A DNA stretch of 64,000 nucleotides from Adenophora triphylla var. japonica (GCA_022495995.1 JAFEMH010001461.1:248001-312000), one strand, 5' to 3'; shown: positions 34,078-45,158, numbered from the stretch's first letter. The notes: generated from the letters alone by a model not told the origin. A program made the numbers and translations.

Positions 34078-35946
34078 TGTAACGATGTGCCATTAAAAAC
34101 GGAGTCGCCACGCCATTTTTATTTTAAGGGCCAAAACTTTGAAAAAAGCCCGAGATCAGAGATTTAGGTTCGGAGGTCATGTTACGCGTCGGGAAGGACT
34201 TTAGTGTGCACCCGACGCGCCTCGTAAAAACGAGTCTTCCAAACATTTGAAACCCTTTTGTTGTGTGTGTGTGTGTGTGTGTATGTGTTTTGACCAAAAT
34301 AATTTGAAACTGGGAAAAGTGAAAATTGGGATCTCTTTTTAAGACTTTAAACTGATCCCATGATTTTTTGGAGAATTTTTGGGTTGAGTCTTGGCACTCA
34401 AAAGATTTTTGGATTTGAAAAGCAATTCTGCCAGAATGAAAGAAGGCAGTTGACCCTTGACTTTGAAATGGACTTAATGGCTTTAAAACCTCAGAATCTG
34501 GGGAAAGTCCGAGAATGAAAGTTGCTTAAAACACCCTAAATAGGGTTTCTGCAAAGAAACTTTCCATTTTGGAAGTAATTTGAGGGGTCAAAACCTTCTG
34601 GAAACCTCAGATGTGAAATCTGGATTTCCAGAAGCTGATGAACTGGCCTCTAAAAGAAAAATTGAAAAAAGGAGTTTTACTTACTCAAAAAATAAAATAA
34701 AAATATGTCTGGAAAGATCCGGATGTTGGCTACAAAAAGTGTTTTGTAGTCAACACCCAATTCCAAGTTTTACTGGGTCTAAAAAATAAGAAAATGGACT
34801 GAGGTCTCAGAACAATGCTACTGGACAGCAAGATGTTCTTGAGGGAGAATGTGATTTTTGGGGGATTTGCATCTATGTTCACCCCATTTTCATCCCTAGA
34901 CTTGATACCACTACTTTTTATTGAGTGGTTATCATATTCAAGTCATCCTTGGGGAATTTATGGGGTTTAAACATGTCCTTTGCAAAGGGAAAGGGGATAT
35001 TTTGTAGAAATGAAATTAAAGAGAAAAAATCAATTTAGAGATTTAAAATATAGACCATTTGAGATGGTCATTCATGAAGATGAACTTCAAGATGACCATC
35101 TTGGGTCAAAACTCAAGTTAAACTAAACATCAAGTAGATCCAAGTAAGAGGAACAAGATGAACAAGAAGTCAAAAGTGAATTTTAGGGTTTTGAGAAGGA
35201 GGGCTTTACCAATGGTGACACCCTATCTTCCTAGGCTTGGAATTTGACTTGAGGAGTATCAAGATTTGGTGTTTGACTTGAGGAGTATCAAGATTTGGTG
35301 TTTGGATTTGTGTTTGGGTGGATTCAAGGCTTGAATGTGTTTAGGGTTTGATGATAGAGTTGATCAAAGAGAAAACAAGTGGATAACACTTAAGTCCTCC
35401 ATGTTTTCTCCCTAATCTTCCTCTTGAGTAGTGTTTCAAGCTTGAGCTTGGTGTGTTTAAGATTGATTTGAGAATGTTTTGAGTGGATTGGGAAATATTC
35501 AAGAGAAAATGGTGGCAATCAAAGGATTCCCACTGTTTTCTCTCTATATTTCGCGAACTTCGTTCTTTGTGTCAAAATGTCTTCTTTAAACTGAGAGAGG
35601 AGGGTTCAATTTATAGGACACTGTGAGTGACAAAGACATCCGCGCGGACAAGGTCAGTAGGCGTGCACTGTTCATTAATTACAGCTCCAGCCTTGGACAG
35701 GAAGAATAAAAATTCAAAAAAAACCAAATTAACAGCCAGTTTTTGTGTTTCCAGCATTTCTATTTATGGTTTGATTCTTTTGTTTTGCTTTTTAAGATGC
35801 TTTCTTTGGTTTATCTTTATTTGGCAATGCCCATTCTACCCTCACTTTGTTAGGAAAGTTAGAAATGTTAGGAATGTTAGTAATTGTTATGACTTTCGTT
35901 AATTTTCTAACGAAAATTCTAACAAGCTCAAATTGGAGTACTTACA
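34078..35946 (-). repeat. 5' LTR of the inner element (right copy)
   Basis: 1869 bp on the + strand from TGTAACGATG to ACTTACA. On the - strand a TATA box TATAAAT lies at 35609-35615, giving U3 at the right side. It has one extra GT in the (GT)n run and one C/T change against the left copy over the first 1.47 kb. Confidence 0.95.
35609..35615 (-). promoter_or_regulatory. TATA box of the inner 5' LTR
   Basis: TATAAAT on the - strand about 335 bases into the LTR, followed by CT-rich sequence; the same motif is at 24533-24539. Confidence 0.55.
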
Positions 35947-35951
35947 CTGTC
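35947..35951. other. Target duplication CTGTC, right
   Basis: Repeats 22997-23001. Skipping the inner element plus one copy of CTGTC puts the RT/RNase H frame back in register. Confidence 0.95.
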
Positions 35952-36360
35952 GCAGCTGTCTTAGTTCGAAAGGATGAAGGAATTCAGAAGCCCGTCTACT
36001 ATGTCTCTAAGGCACTGTCCGATGTAGAAAGCAGATACTTCAATGTGGAGAAGATAGCATACGCACTAGTCATCGCCTCAAGGAAGCTGCGTGCATATTT
36101 TTCTGCACATCCTATCACCGTCTACACCAACGAACCATTGAAGAAAATCCTTCACAAGTTGGACGGCTCGGGACGTCTCCTTAATTGGTCAATCGCTCTA
36201 ACGGAGTTTGATATCACTTACCAACCAAGGAAGACCCTCTTAGCACAGCCTTTGGTTGACTTCATGGTCGAGACTGCCTTTATGGGTGAGCATCTCCCCA
36301 CCTCCCGGAAGCAAAACGCGCCGGAGGAAAAAGACTCTCCCATTGAACTCCCATCCAACC
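35952..36360 (+). pseudogene. RNase H of the outer gypsy element, 3' part
   Basis: Continues the pol frame cut at 23001: VRKDEGIQKPVYYVSKALSD, YFNVEKIAYALVIASRKLRA, ITVYTNEPLKKILHKLDGSG and LLNWSIALTEFDITYQPR, the normal RT-linked RNase H order. The frame stays open to about 36425, then shifts into the second RNase H. Confidence 0.85.
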
Positions 36361-36780
36361 GTTGGATCCCTCGTATACGGACGGATCAGCTACCAAGGAA
36401 AGAAGCGGAGCTGGAGTTGTACTAGCAAGCCCAGAAGGAGAATATACTATACAAGATGCCATCCGCTTCAGGTTTCCTGCCTCTAACAACCAAGCCGAAT
36501 ACGAGGCTCTCATATTTGGCATTGAGTTGGCCTCCTTCTATGGAGCAACTAAGGTGGCTGCTTTTCGTGCCTCCCAGCTCGTTGTCAAACAAGTGCGGGG
36601 AGAATATAACACTCAAGATGTCACCCTTGCCAAGTATAGAGACCTCGGTCCTAGATATGACGAAGAAAATGGAATTTTTCGAACTCAAGCGAGATAGGAA
36701 GGGAAGACAACCAAGTCGCAGACGTTCTCTCCAAACTAGCCACCATGGACGTGTCTCCTTCGGAGACCAACCCATATGTA
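36361..36780 (+). pseudogene. Second (additional) RNase H of the outer gypsy element
   Basis: DGSATKERSGAGVVLASPEG, then RFPASNNQAEYEALIFGIEL and VVKQVRGEYNTQD match the plant-type additional RNase H found in Tat elements. The stretch before DGSA (36361-36387) looks scrambled compared with the usual W..LYVDGS, and the frame breaks again near 36650. Confidence 0.8.
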
Positions 36781-36784
36781 GTTT

Positions 36785-38072
36785 ATGCCGAGGAACCCGC
36801 GTATGAAAGATTACAAGTCATGCTTCGACGAGGAAGAGAGATGCTGGATCGATGACTACATCGAATACATTGAGAAGGAGAAGCTCCCAGAAGATGAGGC
36901 TCGAGCCAAGCATATCAAGAAGAGGTCTCCAAGATTCGTGGTGATGAACGGAGTCCTCTATCGAAGAGCTTTCACGAAGCCCCCGCTAAGGTGTGTCTAT
37001 CCCAAGGAAACCGAGAACCTCCCGGCGTAAGTACATGAAGGCGTTTGCGGCGGACACCCGGGGCCGTAACCTTAGCCGACAAAATCATATCGCTAGGTTA
37101 CTACCGGCCAAACCTAAGAGAAGACGCGCACGCCTATGTTCGAAAATGTGACAAATGCCAAAGGTTCTCTCGACATTCCAAGACTACCCGCAGCCGAGCA
37201 AACACTCGTAATACCTACGTGGCCATTTGATATGTGGGGATCGACCTCATTGGACCCTTCCCACCCGCCCGTGGTAATTGCAAGTACGTGATAGTAGCTG
37301 TTGATTACTCCTCCAAGTGGATAGAAGCCAAGGCATTGGCCAAGATAACGGAAGAGAACGCGATCAACTTTGTTCATGACAACATCTCGGTGCAGATTTG
37401 GCCTTCCGCATACAATTGTTTCGACCATGGACTCCAATTCTCCACGGCATTTACAATGCACTGGGGCGAGTCAAAGTACGCCATGCAAAATCTTCGCTAG
37501 CGCACCCCAAGGCAACGGTCAAGCGTAAGCCGCCAACAAACCGGTCCTAACCGCCCTCACCAAGAATCTTGAAGGTCGCGAGGGTAGATGGTTGGACGAA
37601 CTTCCCTAGCTTTATGGGTCGCTCGCACAACCACCCGGGGCCAACCGGGGAAACCCCATTCGCACTAACCTTCGGTTACGAGGCTACGGCACCAGCAGAG
37701 ATGGCCATCCCTACAAGAAGGAACTCCCATTATGATGAGCAAGTCAACAAGGTCAATAGGTTCCTAGACCTGGACCCGATAGATGAAAAACGACTAGCCG
37801 CGCAGATGAGGATGGTGAATTACAAGCAAAGGACCAAGGCATATCACGACAAGAGGGTCATCAAAAGAGTATTCCAAGTTGGCGATTGGGTACTTAGAAA
37901 GATCGAAGCCACTGGTCGGAAGGCGGAACAGAACAAGCTCTCCCCAAATTGGGAAGGTCCCTATATCATCACTCAAGTCATCCGAGAAGGGACCTACAGA
38001 TTGAGGACCAAGGAGGGGAAGGATCTCAAGCATCCATGGCATTCCGACAACCTCAGAAAATATTATCACTAG
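36785..38072 (+). pseudogene. Integrase of the outer gypsy element, frameshifted
   Basis: The N-terminal part (36785-37030) leads into an H2C2 zinc finger in pieces (HEGVCGGH near 37035, then CDKC near 37150). The catalytic core starts GIDLIGPFPPARGNCKYVIV at 37236 with VDYSSKWIEAKAL. Breaks fall near 37230, 37410 and 37490-37570. The C-terminal domain (37640-38072) is intact: TPFALTFGYEATAPAEMAIP..NKLSPNWEGPYIITQVIREG..HPWHSDNLRKYYH and a stop. Confidence 0.85.
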
Positions 38073-38275
38073 TCTAGTTTATTTTGCAATAGATTAGCTC
38101 TTTATTTTCGGTCTTTTATTTTCGGTCTTTTGTTTTCTTTTGTCTTTTTAGTTGATAGGATTGCAGTTCTATGTAATCGCATTTCGCTCTACGAAAGCAG
38201 CTTCTTCCAACATGCAAAGCAACTATCGCCTCTTCACCCCAAAGACCTAAGATGAGGACATTACTTCCGACTCTC

Positions 38276-38790
38276 CGATACACAACAGCCAAGACCAAGG
38301 ATCCTCCTTGGCCTGATGGCTTACCAACAGCCAAGACCAAGGGACCACCTTGGCCTGATGGCTTACCAATAGCCAAGACCAAGGATCTTCCTACTCGGAC
38401 GATGGCTTATCAGCCCAAGACCAAGGGTCCCCTCGCTCGATGGCTTACACAACCGCCAAGACCAAGGATTTTCCTTGGCCTCGATGGCTTAACACAGCCC
38501 AAGACCAAGTGGTCCCCTCGCCTCGACGGCTTACACAACCGCCAAGACCAAGGATTTTCCTTGGCCTCGATGGCTTAACACGCCCAAGCACCAAGTGGAC
38601 CACCTCGCCTCGACGGCTTACAACACATCCCGTCAAGGGTCCACCTTGACTCAGATACCAAGCGCCAAGACCAAGGAACCTCCTCGCCTCGATGGCTTAC
38701 AACACTTCCGGGCCAAGGTCCACTCTTGACTTAGAGACTAACACCCAAGACCGAGGACTTTCCTCGGCCTAATGGCTTCGATAAACCTCC
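38276..38790. repeat. Tandem repeats after integrase, about 43-60-bp units
   Basis: Units of the type CAGCCAAGACCAAGGATCCT plus CCTTGGCCTGATGGCTTACC, about ten copies, early ones near 43 bp and later ones near 58 bp. Each unit holds a CCAAGG..CCTTGG inverted pair. This is the position of the variable 3' region of Tat elements. Confidence 0.9.
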
Positions 38791-39035
38791 TACCATGAAT
38801 CTACTCGATTCAGATTACAACACATTCAAAGCCGAGGAAAACTTCCTCAGCCCAAATGACGTACGAGTATAGTTAAAGCCGAGGAATCTTTCCTCGGCCT
38901 AACCACTTGCTCCACAAGGAACAAGGGACCTTCCTCGGATCCCACCTTCCTAAGGCTAATGCTTGCATAGCATACCAAAATATAACCAAGTTAGTGAAGT
39001 GACAGGAATCATGACAAAGGATTTTTCATTGATAT
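38791..39035. other. Short spacer with CCGAGGA motifs
   Basis: GCCGAGGAA..TTCCTCGGCC pairs recur, similar to those in the LTR. No gene. Confidence 0.5.
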
Positions 39036-41700
39036 TCAAATGGAATTACAGATCCTATTGTCTATTACAAAAAGCAGAAAAGGAAAAACTATCCTAAGAC
39101 TGCTGAGCATCATCGAAAGGCTCTTCAAGCCAGCTGGTAGTAATGGAGCCAGGAGGAGGAAGGGTAGTTTGATGAGCATGGGCATTAGTTTCCTCGGCCA
39201 TTCCCCTACCTCGGCTTCCCCGGCCTCGTGCTCTTCCTCGTCTTGGATCGCCTCCACCAAGTCTTTGATGTTGCCGGGGATAACAGGGCCGGCCTCCACA
39301 CTTCCCCGCATGCTTGAGCATCCTTGGCCGCTATCAATTCCAAGTTGCTTGCGAGAGAAGGGGACCAAGTGATGGAGAGCCCTAACTTCCTCGCCGTATT
39401 GATCCCGGCATATTAGCATGGCTATCTTGTTGATGTCTAGGCCGGTGGAGGGATCACCAATATACTCCTAGCAAGATGGAGGTATCCGTCTTCAAACATG
39501 GTGGCCGTTTGCTCGTCCACGGCATCCCGGAAGGCCGAGCTAGATACCACGGCATCCTTCAACGCCGGCTCTCCTTGAAGCGCACCACGGCCTCATTCTC
39601 CTTGGCGGGAAGGCGGCCTCCAATCCTCGGTATTTGGCCTCGCCTTCCTCGGCCTTTGCTCGAAGCTCGGCCTTATCCGTTAATGCTTTCGCGCCTCCTC
39701 CCCTTTTAGCCGGAGATGTTCCTCGGCTTGGCCTTCTCTTCCTCGGATCTTTTACCTCGGCCTCCACTTTGGCCTTCGATGCCTCAAGCTTCAAGATCCT
39801 TGGCCTTCGTAAGTTTGACCAAGGAAGTCTTGTCCGCATCACTCTTTGCTTGGGCGCCTTGGCCTCATTCAGCGCCTCGGTCTTCTTTTTTGGCTAGCAC
39901 GTTCTCATACGCCGTGACGTAAGCCAACCGAAAGAAGAATTAATATTAGAAGTACAAACAAGTGTAAAACAGATCTCACAATCAATGATCAAATGAAAGA
40001 ACTGTTACCTCGGCAAGTAAGAGCCCTCGCGCAGAGCAAGGTATCGTCGCCGGGAGCCTCTCTCGACAAGAGCATCATAGGCATCCTCATCCATAGCTCT
40101 CTGAATTGGAGCTCGGCCTAATCTTACCAAAGGTCCCTCCCTAATTTGCAAAGGAAGACCCCTGAGACGAGGAATGTCGAGGGCCATGCTCTTAGCTAGC
40201 TCATCGGCCTGCTCAACAGTTTGGATATCCTTGATAGCCAGGTTGGAGGAGGTGAAGGATTGGGGGCCCCACCAACACTTGCCCGCTTAGCTACCGGCTC
40301 CTAAGACCGGAAACTTGAGGCCTTTGGAGCCGATTTCCTTTGAACAAGGCCGATTTCTTCGGCCACCGCTTCCTCGGCCTCGCAGAGGGTTAGGCATATC
40401 ACCAACCATGGGTTCGGCCGTTCCTCGGATGTCTTTGCGTCCTCGGAATTTACATCCCGGTGAAGTTTGAGGGGAAGGGGTTTATCACCCCGAACGCCCA
40501 AGACCAAATTACGAGCATTGGTCTCATCCTTCCTTTCCATCGTAGCGCATTTCTTGCTCGCCTTTCTCTTCGCCCGATCGCTCCCCGGGGACTTAGTCTC
40601 TCCATTTCAAGGGCCGCTTCTTCCTCGGTGGTTAAATCAGTAAAGACAAGGAAGAAATGGTCAAGTACGAGCAAGAAAATTCAAGGTCAAGTACGAGCAA
40701 AATAATCCGACGCAAAATTACAAGTGTCCAAGATAAAAGTTTACGTCCAACAATGTTAGGTTCTCCAATACATTGATCACGGGGACGCTCTTCATGGCAC
40801 CTAATACAATCCTCGTGGAATACGAAGCCTCGGATGTATCGTCCAATCATTGAAGCGACGTCCTCTTTTAACATTGACGAGGGGAGCCACCCCGTCCTCG
40901 TTCCCCGCATCAATCCCGCCTGGATATAGAAATGATCCGAGGATTCAACTTGCTTCCAATCCAGACCCCTACCCCGGCAAACTCTTCCAGACGCTTGATC
41001 AAATCTTTGGTCCACCCGTATTGTTGGACGGCAAAGGAAGATGTTGGATCATCACAAGGAGACCGGAACTCCCAACCTCGCGGCTCTCAACTCGGATAAC
41101 GTGGTTCTCCCACTGAACTTTGGCCGGACATGGGAAGAAGCAACTTAGGTTTCCTATTGGCACTCCTAATAACTACAAGCCATTGTTCCTTGATAACTTG
41201 GACAATGTAGAAGTGACGGAAGGCTCCCATGGTCGGCTCATAGCCTAAACTACGACGAGGATGATTGAAGCTAACCGTAACCCTAGTACCATCGTCTCTA
41301 GCATGGCCTGCATCGCCTTTACATCATCCAAAAATTCACAAATGAAGGGGTCTAGGGAAGACGGAGTCCCCGTTGAAACCGTTTGAAATAAAAGTGGACA
41401 TAGTCTTGGTTATAGTAGAAGGCCGTCTCTTCTTTTTCCGTCTTCGGCTCGATCTTGCCCATATAAGTTAATTTATACTCGCCGCGGTTCACTTTGTACT
41501 TGGTGTGCGCTTCTCAATCATGGGATCCCTGTGCTTTGGTGCCTTCTCGATTTGCTTTCCTCGGCTACTCGCTCCTCGGCCTCCTCTTCTTCGGACAAGG
41601 CGGGCATCGCCTTGCGCACCTTCAACGAAGGCGTTAACTATCTCGAGTAGACGAGGAGGGCTCTCCTTCTCTTCCCGTCATATCTCGCATAAAGACGAGG
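39036..41700 (-). pseudogene. Antisense coding region of the Tat element, decayed
   Basis: Open pieces on the - strand, opposite to gag-pol, lie between integrase and the 3' LTR. About 41450-41130 reads FICEFLDDVKAMQAMLETM-like sequence, 40990-40850 reads LIKRLEEFAG/GSKLNPRIIS-like sequence in shifted frames, and 39842-39540 holds a coiled coil (LEASKAKVEAEVKD..ALTDKAELRAKAEEGEAKYR). The order of a globular N-terminal part, Pro/Glu-rich linkers (TTEEEAALEMERLS at about 40630) and a late coiled coil recalls the 'putative gypsy type transposon' family (PF04195) found antisense in Tat/Grande/Retand elements. At least five frameshifts separate the pieces. The role of the intact protein is unknown. 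Confidence 0.5.
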
Positions 41701-42769
41701 AGACAAAATTATTTACCTCGTCAATGGCTGATTAAATGACGGGGAAGGAAGATTCCCCTCCTCGTCATTCCATAAGGCCGAGGAAGGAAGATTTCCTTCC
41801 TCGTCATTTCATAAGGCCGAGGAGGGGGCCGTACCTCTCGTGACGCTCACGCATTTCGCGATTGGAGGCCGGGTAGAACAGCCGATGTGCTCCACCATCT
41901 CAGCCCTATCCTCAAAAACTATAATGTTGGGCGAACCAGACTCAATCCTATCTATTCTTGTGGGGTCTGGGTATTGAATGAATAAACGGGATCGGCCATA
42001 ACCCCTCAACTGCTTGCTTATATCATCCAAGTTCAAGATCAACTACATGGACCCCTCTCTCATCGATAAACCCTCAGATTGCCCGTATGATATCCATAAC
42101 GGAATCGGGGGGAATGGTCCCAAGAACGAGCCATTTCTAAGGGGAATCAAAGAGTAAAGGGGGAGTTCATTCAATATTCGAAGAAGTTTAACAAAATGCA
42201 AAGAAAATCACAAACATGAAATCGGGATAGTTGGGAACAAAAATTCATGAAGAAAAGCTTGAATCTTCAACAATGGCAGTTCATGTTTCTTGATTCACGT
42301 ATGAGTTCTTCTAACAACCCTAGAAGACGCTAAAACAGGAGCAGAATTGATGAGAAAGAGAAAATCCATACCTGAGTTCGTGAAAGTGCTTTGAAACGCG
42401 AAAGAAAGCAACGTCGCCGGAAAAAGTTCGCCGGAATCTGGAAAGGATGATTGCTGGGTTCGCCCGAACGTTCTTCGCCTAAACCTTGCCCTTAGTTCGA
42501 CTGATTTGAGTTTGTAAAGGTTTAAAATGAAAGGGTTTTGGTTTTTATACCTCCCCAATTCGGGTCGACCCATGGGTAAAGCAGAGATTCGGGTAGGGCG
42601 CCCCAAAAATTAAATGCAAAATACAGTTATCGAGGCGTGACAAGACTGGGGGGCCCCAGGTCATCATCAGAATAGCAACCGTCAGTCACCAACCAATGAC
42701 ACGCGTCAAACCTGTTCGTATTCCATGTGCCGATGCCGAGCTGACTTTCTACTCGTCCTAAGCCAAGCT
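41701..42769. other. 3' non-coding part of the outer gypsy element
   Basis: It holds a direct repeat (AAGGCCGAGGA..GGAAGATT(C/T)CC at 41740-41820) and then a stretch similar to 9450-9740. No gene. Confidence 0.5.
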
Positions 42770-42786
42770 AGAAAGTCGGGGGCCAC
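42770..42786 (+). other. Polypurine tract of the outer gypsy element
   Basis: AGAAAGTCGGGGGCCAC immediately before the 3' LTR; AAGAAGTCGGGGGCCAC precedes the related LTR at 9752. Confidence 0.7.
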
Positions 42787-43541
42787 TGAACGGTATAAAC
42801 CGAGCTACAAACATGGGCTTGCCCGAACTTGGGCCCAACTATATTGGGCAGTGGATATTGTCTAATTATGAAGTATTAGGGCCGAGTAAGATCTTCCTCG
42901 TATGCCGAGGAACATTTATCTCGGCCTTATATCATCATTCTTGGGCCGTCATGTCGGAATTACCGAGGAGAGAAAAGTTATTTGCTCGGCATATATCCAA
43001 ATGACGAGGAAAGAAAATCATTTTCCCCGGCATATCTCCGTGTCGGCCATTTACCAAATGACGAGGAAGCAAAATCATTTTCCTCGGCCTATTTGCCAAA
43101 GGCCGAGGAAAATCATTTGCCTTCCTCGGCGTTCCTAAGTAGCGCTACAATCTTTATTCAACAAGGATTATACAGCCATGATCCAATCAGGATTATACTT
43201 ATCAACATCAATTCAAGTCAAACAATGACTCCTTAACAGATATAATTCTAGTAGAATTATATCTTATCTCTTTACAAGTTCATTCCAACATGGATTCTAT
43301 CTATCCATCCCTATAAATACAAGCCCTACGGCTCATTATTCGGTACGTTACTTTTTACATTGGAGAAACTCTGTCAATTTGATTTCTCTAATATCAACCG
43401 TGAACTTACTCTCACGCCGGAGGGCCTTTAGCCGGATCCGCCCCGGCTTAGTTTACGTGTTTTCTCTTATTTTCAGGCCTTGCAATCGCCGGAGCATTCA
43501 ACGCTTGGATTTGGGCCGTTTTGACGATTTTGGCATCATCA
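42787..43541 (+). repeat. 3' LTR of the outer gypsy element
   Basis: 755 bp, about 98% identical to 17774-18529 by eye. Differences cluster near 43133-43147, where a block of about 13 bases is replaced, and 43329-43342. It ends CATCATCA followed by ACTAG. Confidence 0.93.
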
Positions 43542-43546
43542 ACTAG

Positions 43547-44216
43547 TAGGTTAGTTTATTGTTTTTTTATTTTTTTGGTAAAAAAAAAATTATTGGAAAC
43601 TGCAGCAGCACAAATAAAGTCTCAATTGACTTGTCAAGTGATAATTATTTAAGGATAGATTGAAAAGAAAAATATAACACTTATTTTGGGGGGAGCTAAG
43701 CTAGATGCTAAACTGTTAAATCTTAAACAACTAGATTTCATTTACAAAAAGATGGTGTTTTGAGAAAGTTGGACAAATGTTGAAAAGTGAGGAAACGGAA
43801 AATGGAGGTCACATTCTTCACCCATTCACTACCTACTGGCTTATCACTTTGAAGTTGAAAAAACTATCAACCAAAACCATCAAAACGTTTATTTTGCTAT
43901 CAATGGCTTTGCTTGCTCCAAGGGCATCTCATCTCGGGTATTTCACTCTAAATCAATCCTAACCATTGAGATTGAGATCGAGATCGAGATCAACATCTTT
44001 GTTGCTGACTGCTAAGCAGTCCGACAATAGGAAACACACCCATTGTTTCTAAGGTTGAGAGGAAAATAACAAAAAGAATGACAACAAAGTAACAAGGGAC
44101 ACCGACCATGGAAATGAAAACCATCAACCATGATGTATCCAGTTTCAGAGTTTTCTGTGGGTTTTGGACCAAGATAGAACAACATCACTGTTTCATTTCA
44201 TCTCTCAGATGGTGTT
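43547..44216. other. Upstream region of the ENOD93-like gene
   Basis: About 670 bp between the retrotransposon and the gene's TATA box. No gene. A short GAGATC/GAGATT repeat lies at 43968-43991. Confidence 0.5.
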
Positions 44217-44224
44217 TATAAATA
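44217..44224 (+). promoter_or_regulatory. TATA box of the ENOD93-like gene
   Basis: TATAAATA, 110 bases before the start codon, leaving a plausible leader of about 80 bases. Confidence 0.65.
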
Positions 44225-44333
44225 AGCTTGATATTCATTCACTTTTTACTTCAATCATCCTTGCTTCTTGTTCATCCTATCCCAACAAGGAACTCCAGAA
44301 ATTCTTATCCGATCATCTCTAACGATAAAGATA

Positions 44334-45158
44334 ATGACGAAAAATGTAGCTAAGTCTCCCCTTGAAAGGAACAACATGGTTTCATTGGACCACAAGCTAG
44401 CAATGGCCAAGCGCTGTTCTCATGGTACTTCTCTTTTTCCCCATTTTCCTAATTTCTATCCCTTAATAAGTGGCTCTGTAAACTTATTAAGAAATGTTCT
44501 TTACTTATTTGTACACGGGTGCGTGCGTGCATGTATACTTGGGTGGTTTTATAATGTGAGTGGTTGTATGTCTATGCAGAAGGGGTAGTTGCAGGAGCCA
44601 AGGCAGCAGTGGTTGCCTCTATTGTCACTGCCATTCCAACTGTAAGTCTCTCTCTCTCTCACACACGCACACGCACATCAAGCACACACCTCAACTAATT
44701 TATAACTTCATTTAGTCCCCGGTTGACCTGGACGGCAGGGTCAAAGGCAATGCATTTACGTCGATACTAACTAGCTCCTAACGGACTCTGATTCTGCCCA
44801 AATGTATGAACTAACTGAACATGAAACACGTATAATATGCAGATGGCAAGTGCAAGGATGTTGCCATGGGGAAGAGCGAATCTCAATCACACTGCACAAG
44901 CTCTCATTATCTCCACAGGTACAAAGGATTTTTTGATTAATTAATACCAATTTATCAGTATTTTATCTTCTTGTTTATGTATAATTTCAGCATTATTCTT
45001 CTAAAACAGTAAATATTTATGTTGAAAACATAAACTTGCCTTATGCAGTGGCCGGAGCAGCATACTTCATAGTTGCAGACAAGACTATTCTGGCATCAGC
45101 TCGCCGTAACTCCTTCAACCAACACGCTGCTTTCCGCCCTAACAACAATACAAACTGA
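44334..45158 (+). CDS. Early nodulin 93-like protein (ENOD93), 4 exons, 112 aa
   Basis: Exons 44334-44424, 44580-44641, 44843-44918 and 45049-45158 (TGA) join in frame with GT-AG introns to give 112 residues, the usual family size. The signature of ENOD93 (PF03386) is clear: CSHEGVVAGAKAAVV..AIPT across exons 1-2, ARMLPWGRANLNHTAQALII in exon 3 and AGAAYFIVADKTILASARRN across exons 3-4. Two hydrophobic stretches (residues about 33-52 and 74-92) suggest a small membrane-associated protein. The family was found as nodulation-induced genes, but it also occurs in non-legumes, where it has been tied to nitrogen and respiratory responses; a specific role here is inference. I chose the ATG at 44334 as the only one in frame upstream of the conserved part with a leader after the TATA box. 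It is convergent with NOP14. A large retrotransposon ends 0.8 kb upstream. Confidence 0.92.

Larger units (their letters stand above)
23002..35946 (-). mobile_element. Nested LTR retrotransposon, gag only (TR-GAG-like), 12.9 kb
   Basis: LTRs at 23002-24867 and 34078-35946 are flanked by CTGTC. A primer-binding site next to the right LTR and a gag read leftward show that transcription is on the - strand, so the right LTR is the 5' LTR. Gag remnants cover about 32770-30780. I see no protease, RT, RNase H or integrase in the 9.2-kb interior. The 3' third instead carries three different minisatellites. This fits non-autonomous plant elements that keep only gag (TR-GAG) with an Ogre/Tat-like 3' repeat region. 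LTRs are about 99% identical except for one patch. A piece of a third LTR of this family starts the window. Confidence 0.85.
17774..43541 (+). mobile_element. Ty3-gypsy retrotransposon, Tat lineage, interrupted by a second element
   Basis: Two LTRs (17774-18529 and 42787-43541) are flanked by the same 5 bp, ACTAG (17769-17773 and 43542-43546). Between them in order: primer-binding site, gag, protease, RT, RNase H, a second RNase H, integrase, a tandem-repeat block, an antisense coding region and a polypurine tract. The 12.9-kb element at 23002-35946 is inserted between RT and RNase H; without it the length is about 12.8 kb. Two RNase H domains, a tRNA-Asp-like primer site and an antisense frame after integrase are known marks of plant Tat elements (Retand, Grande type). 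Many frameshifts make it defective. LTR identity is about 98% by eye, so the insertion is fairly recent. Confidence 0.93.
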
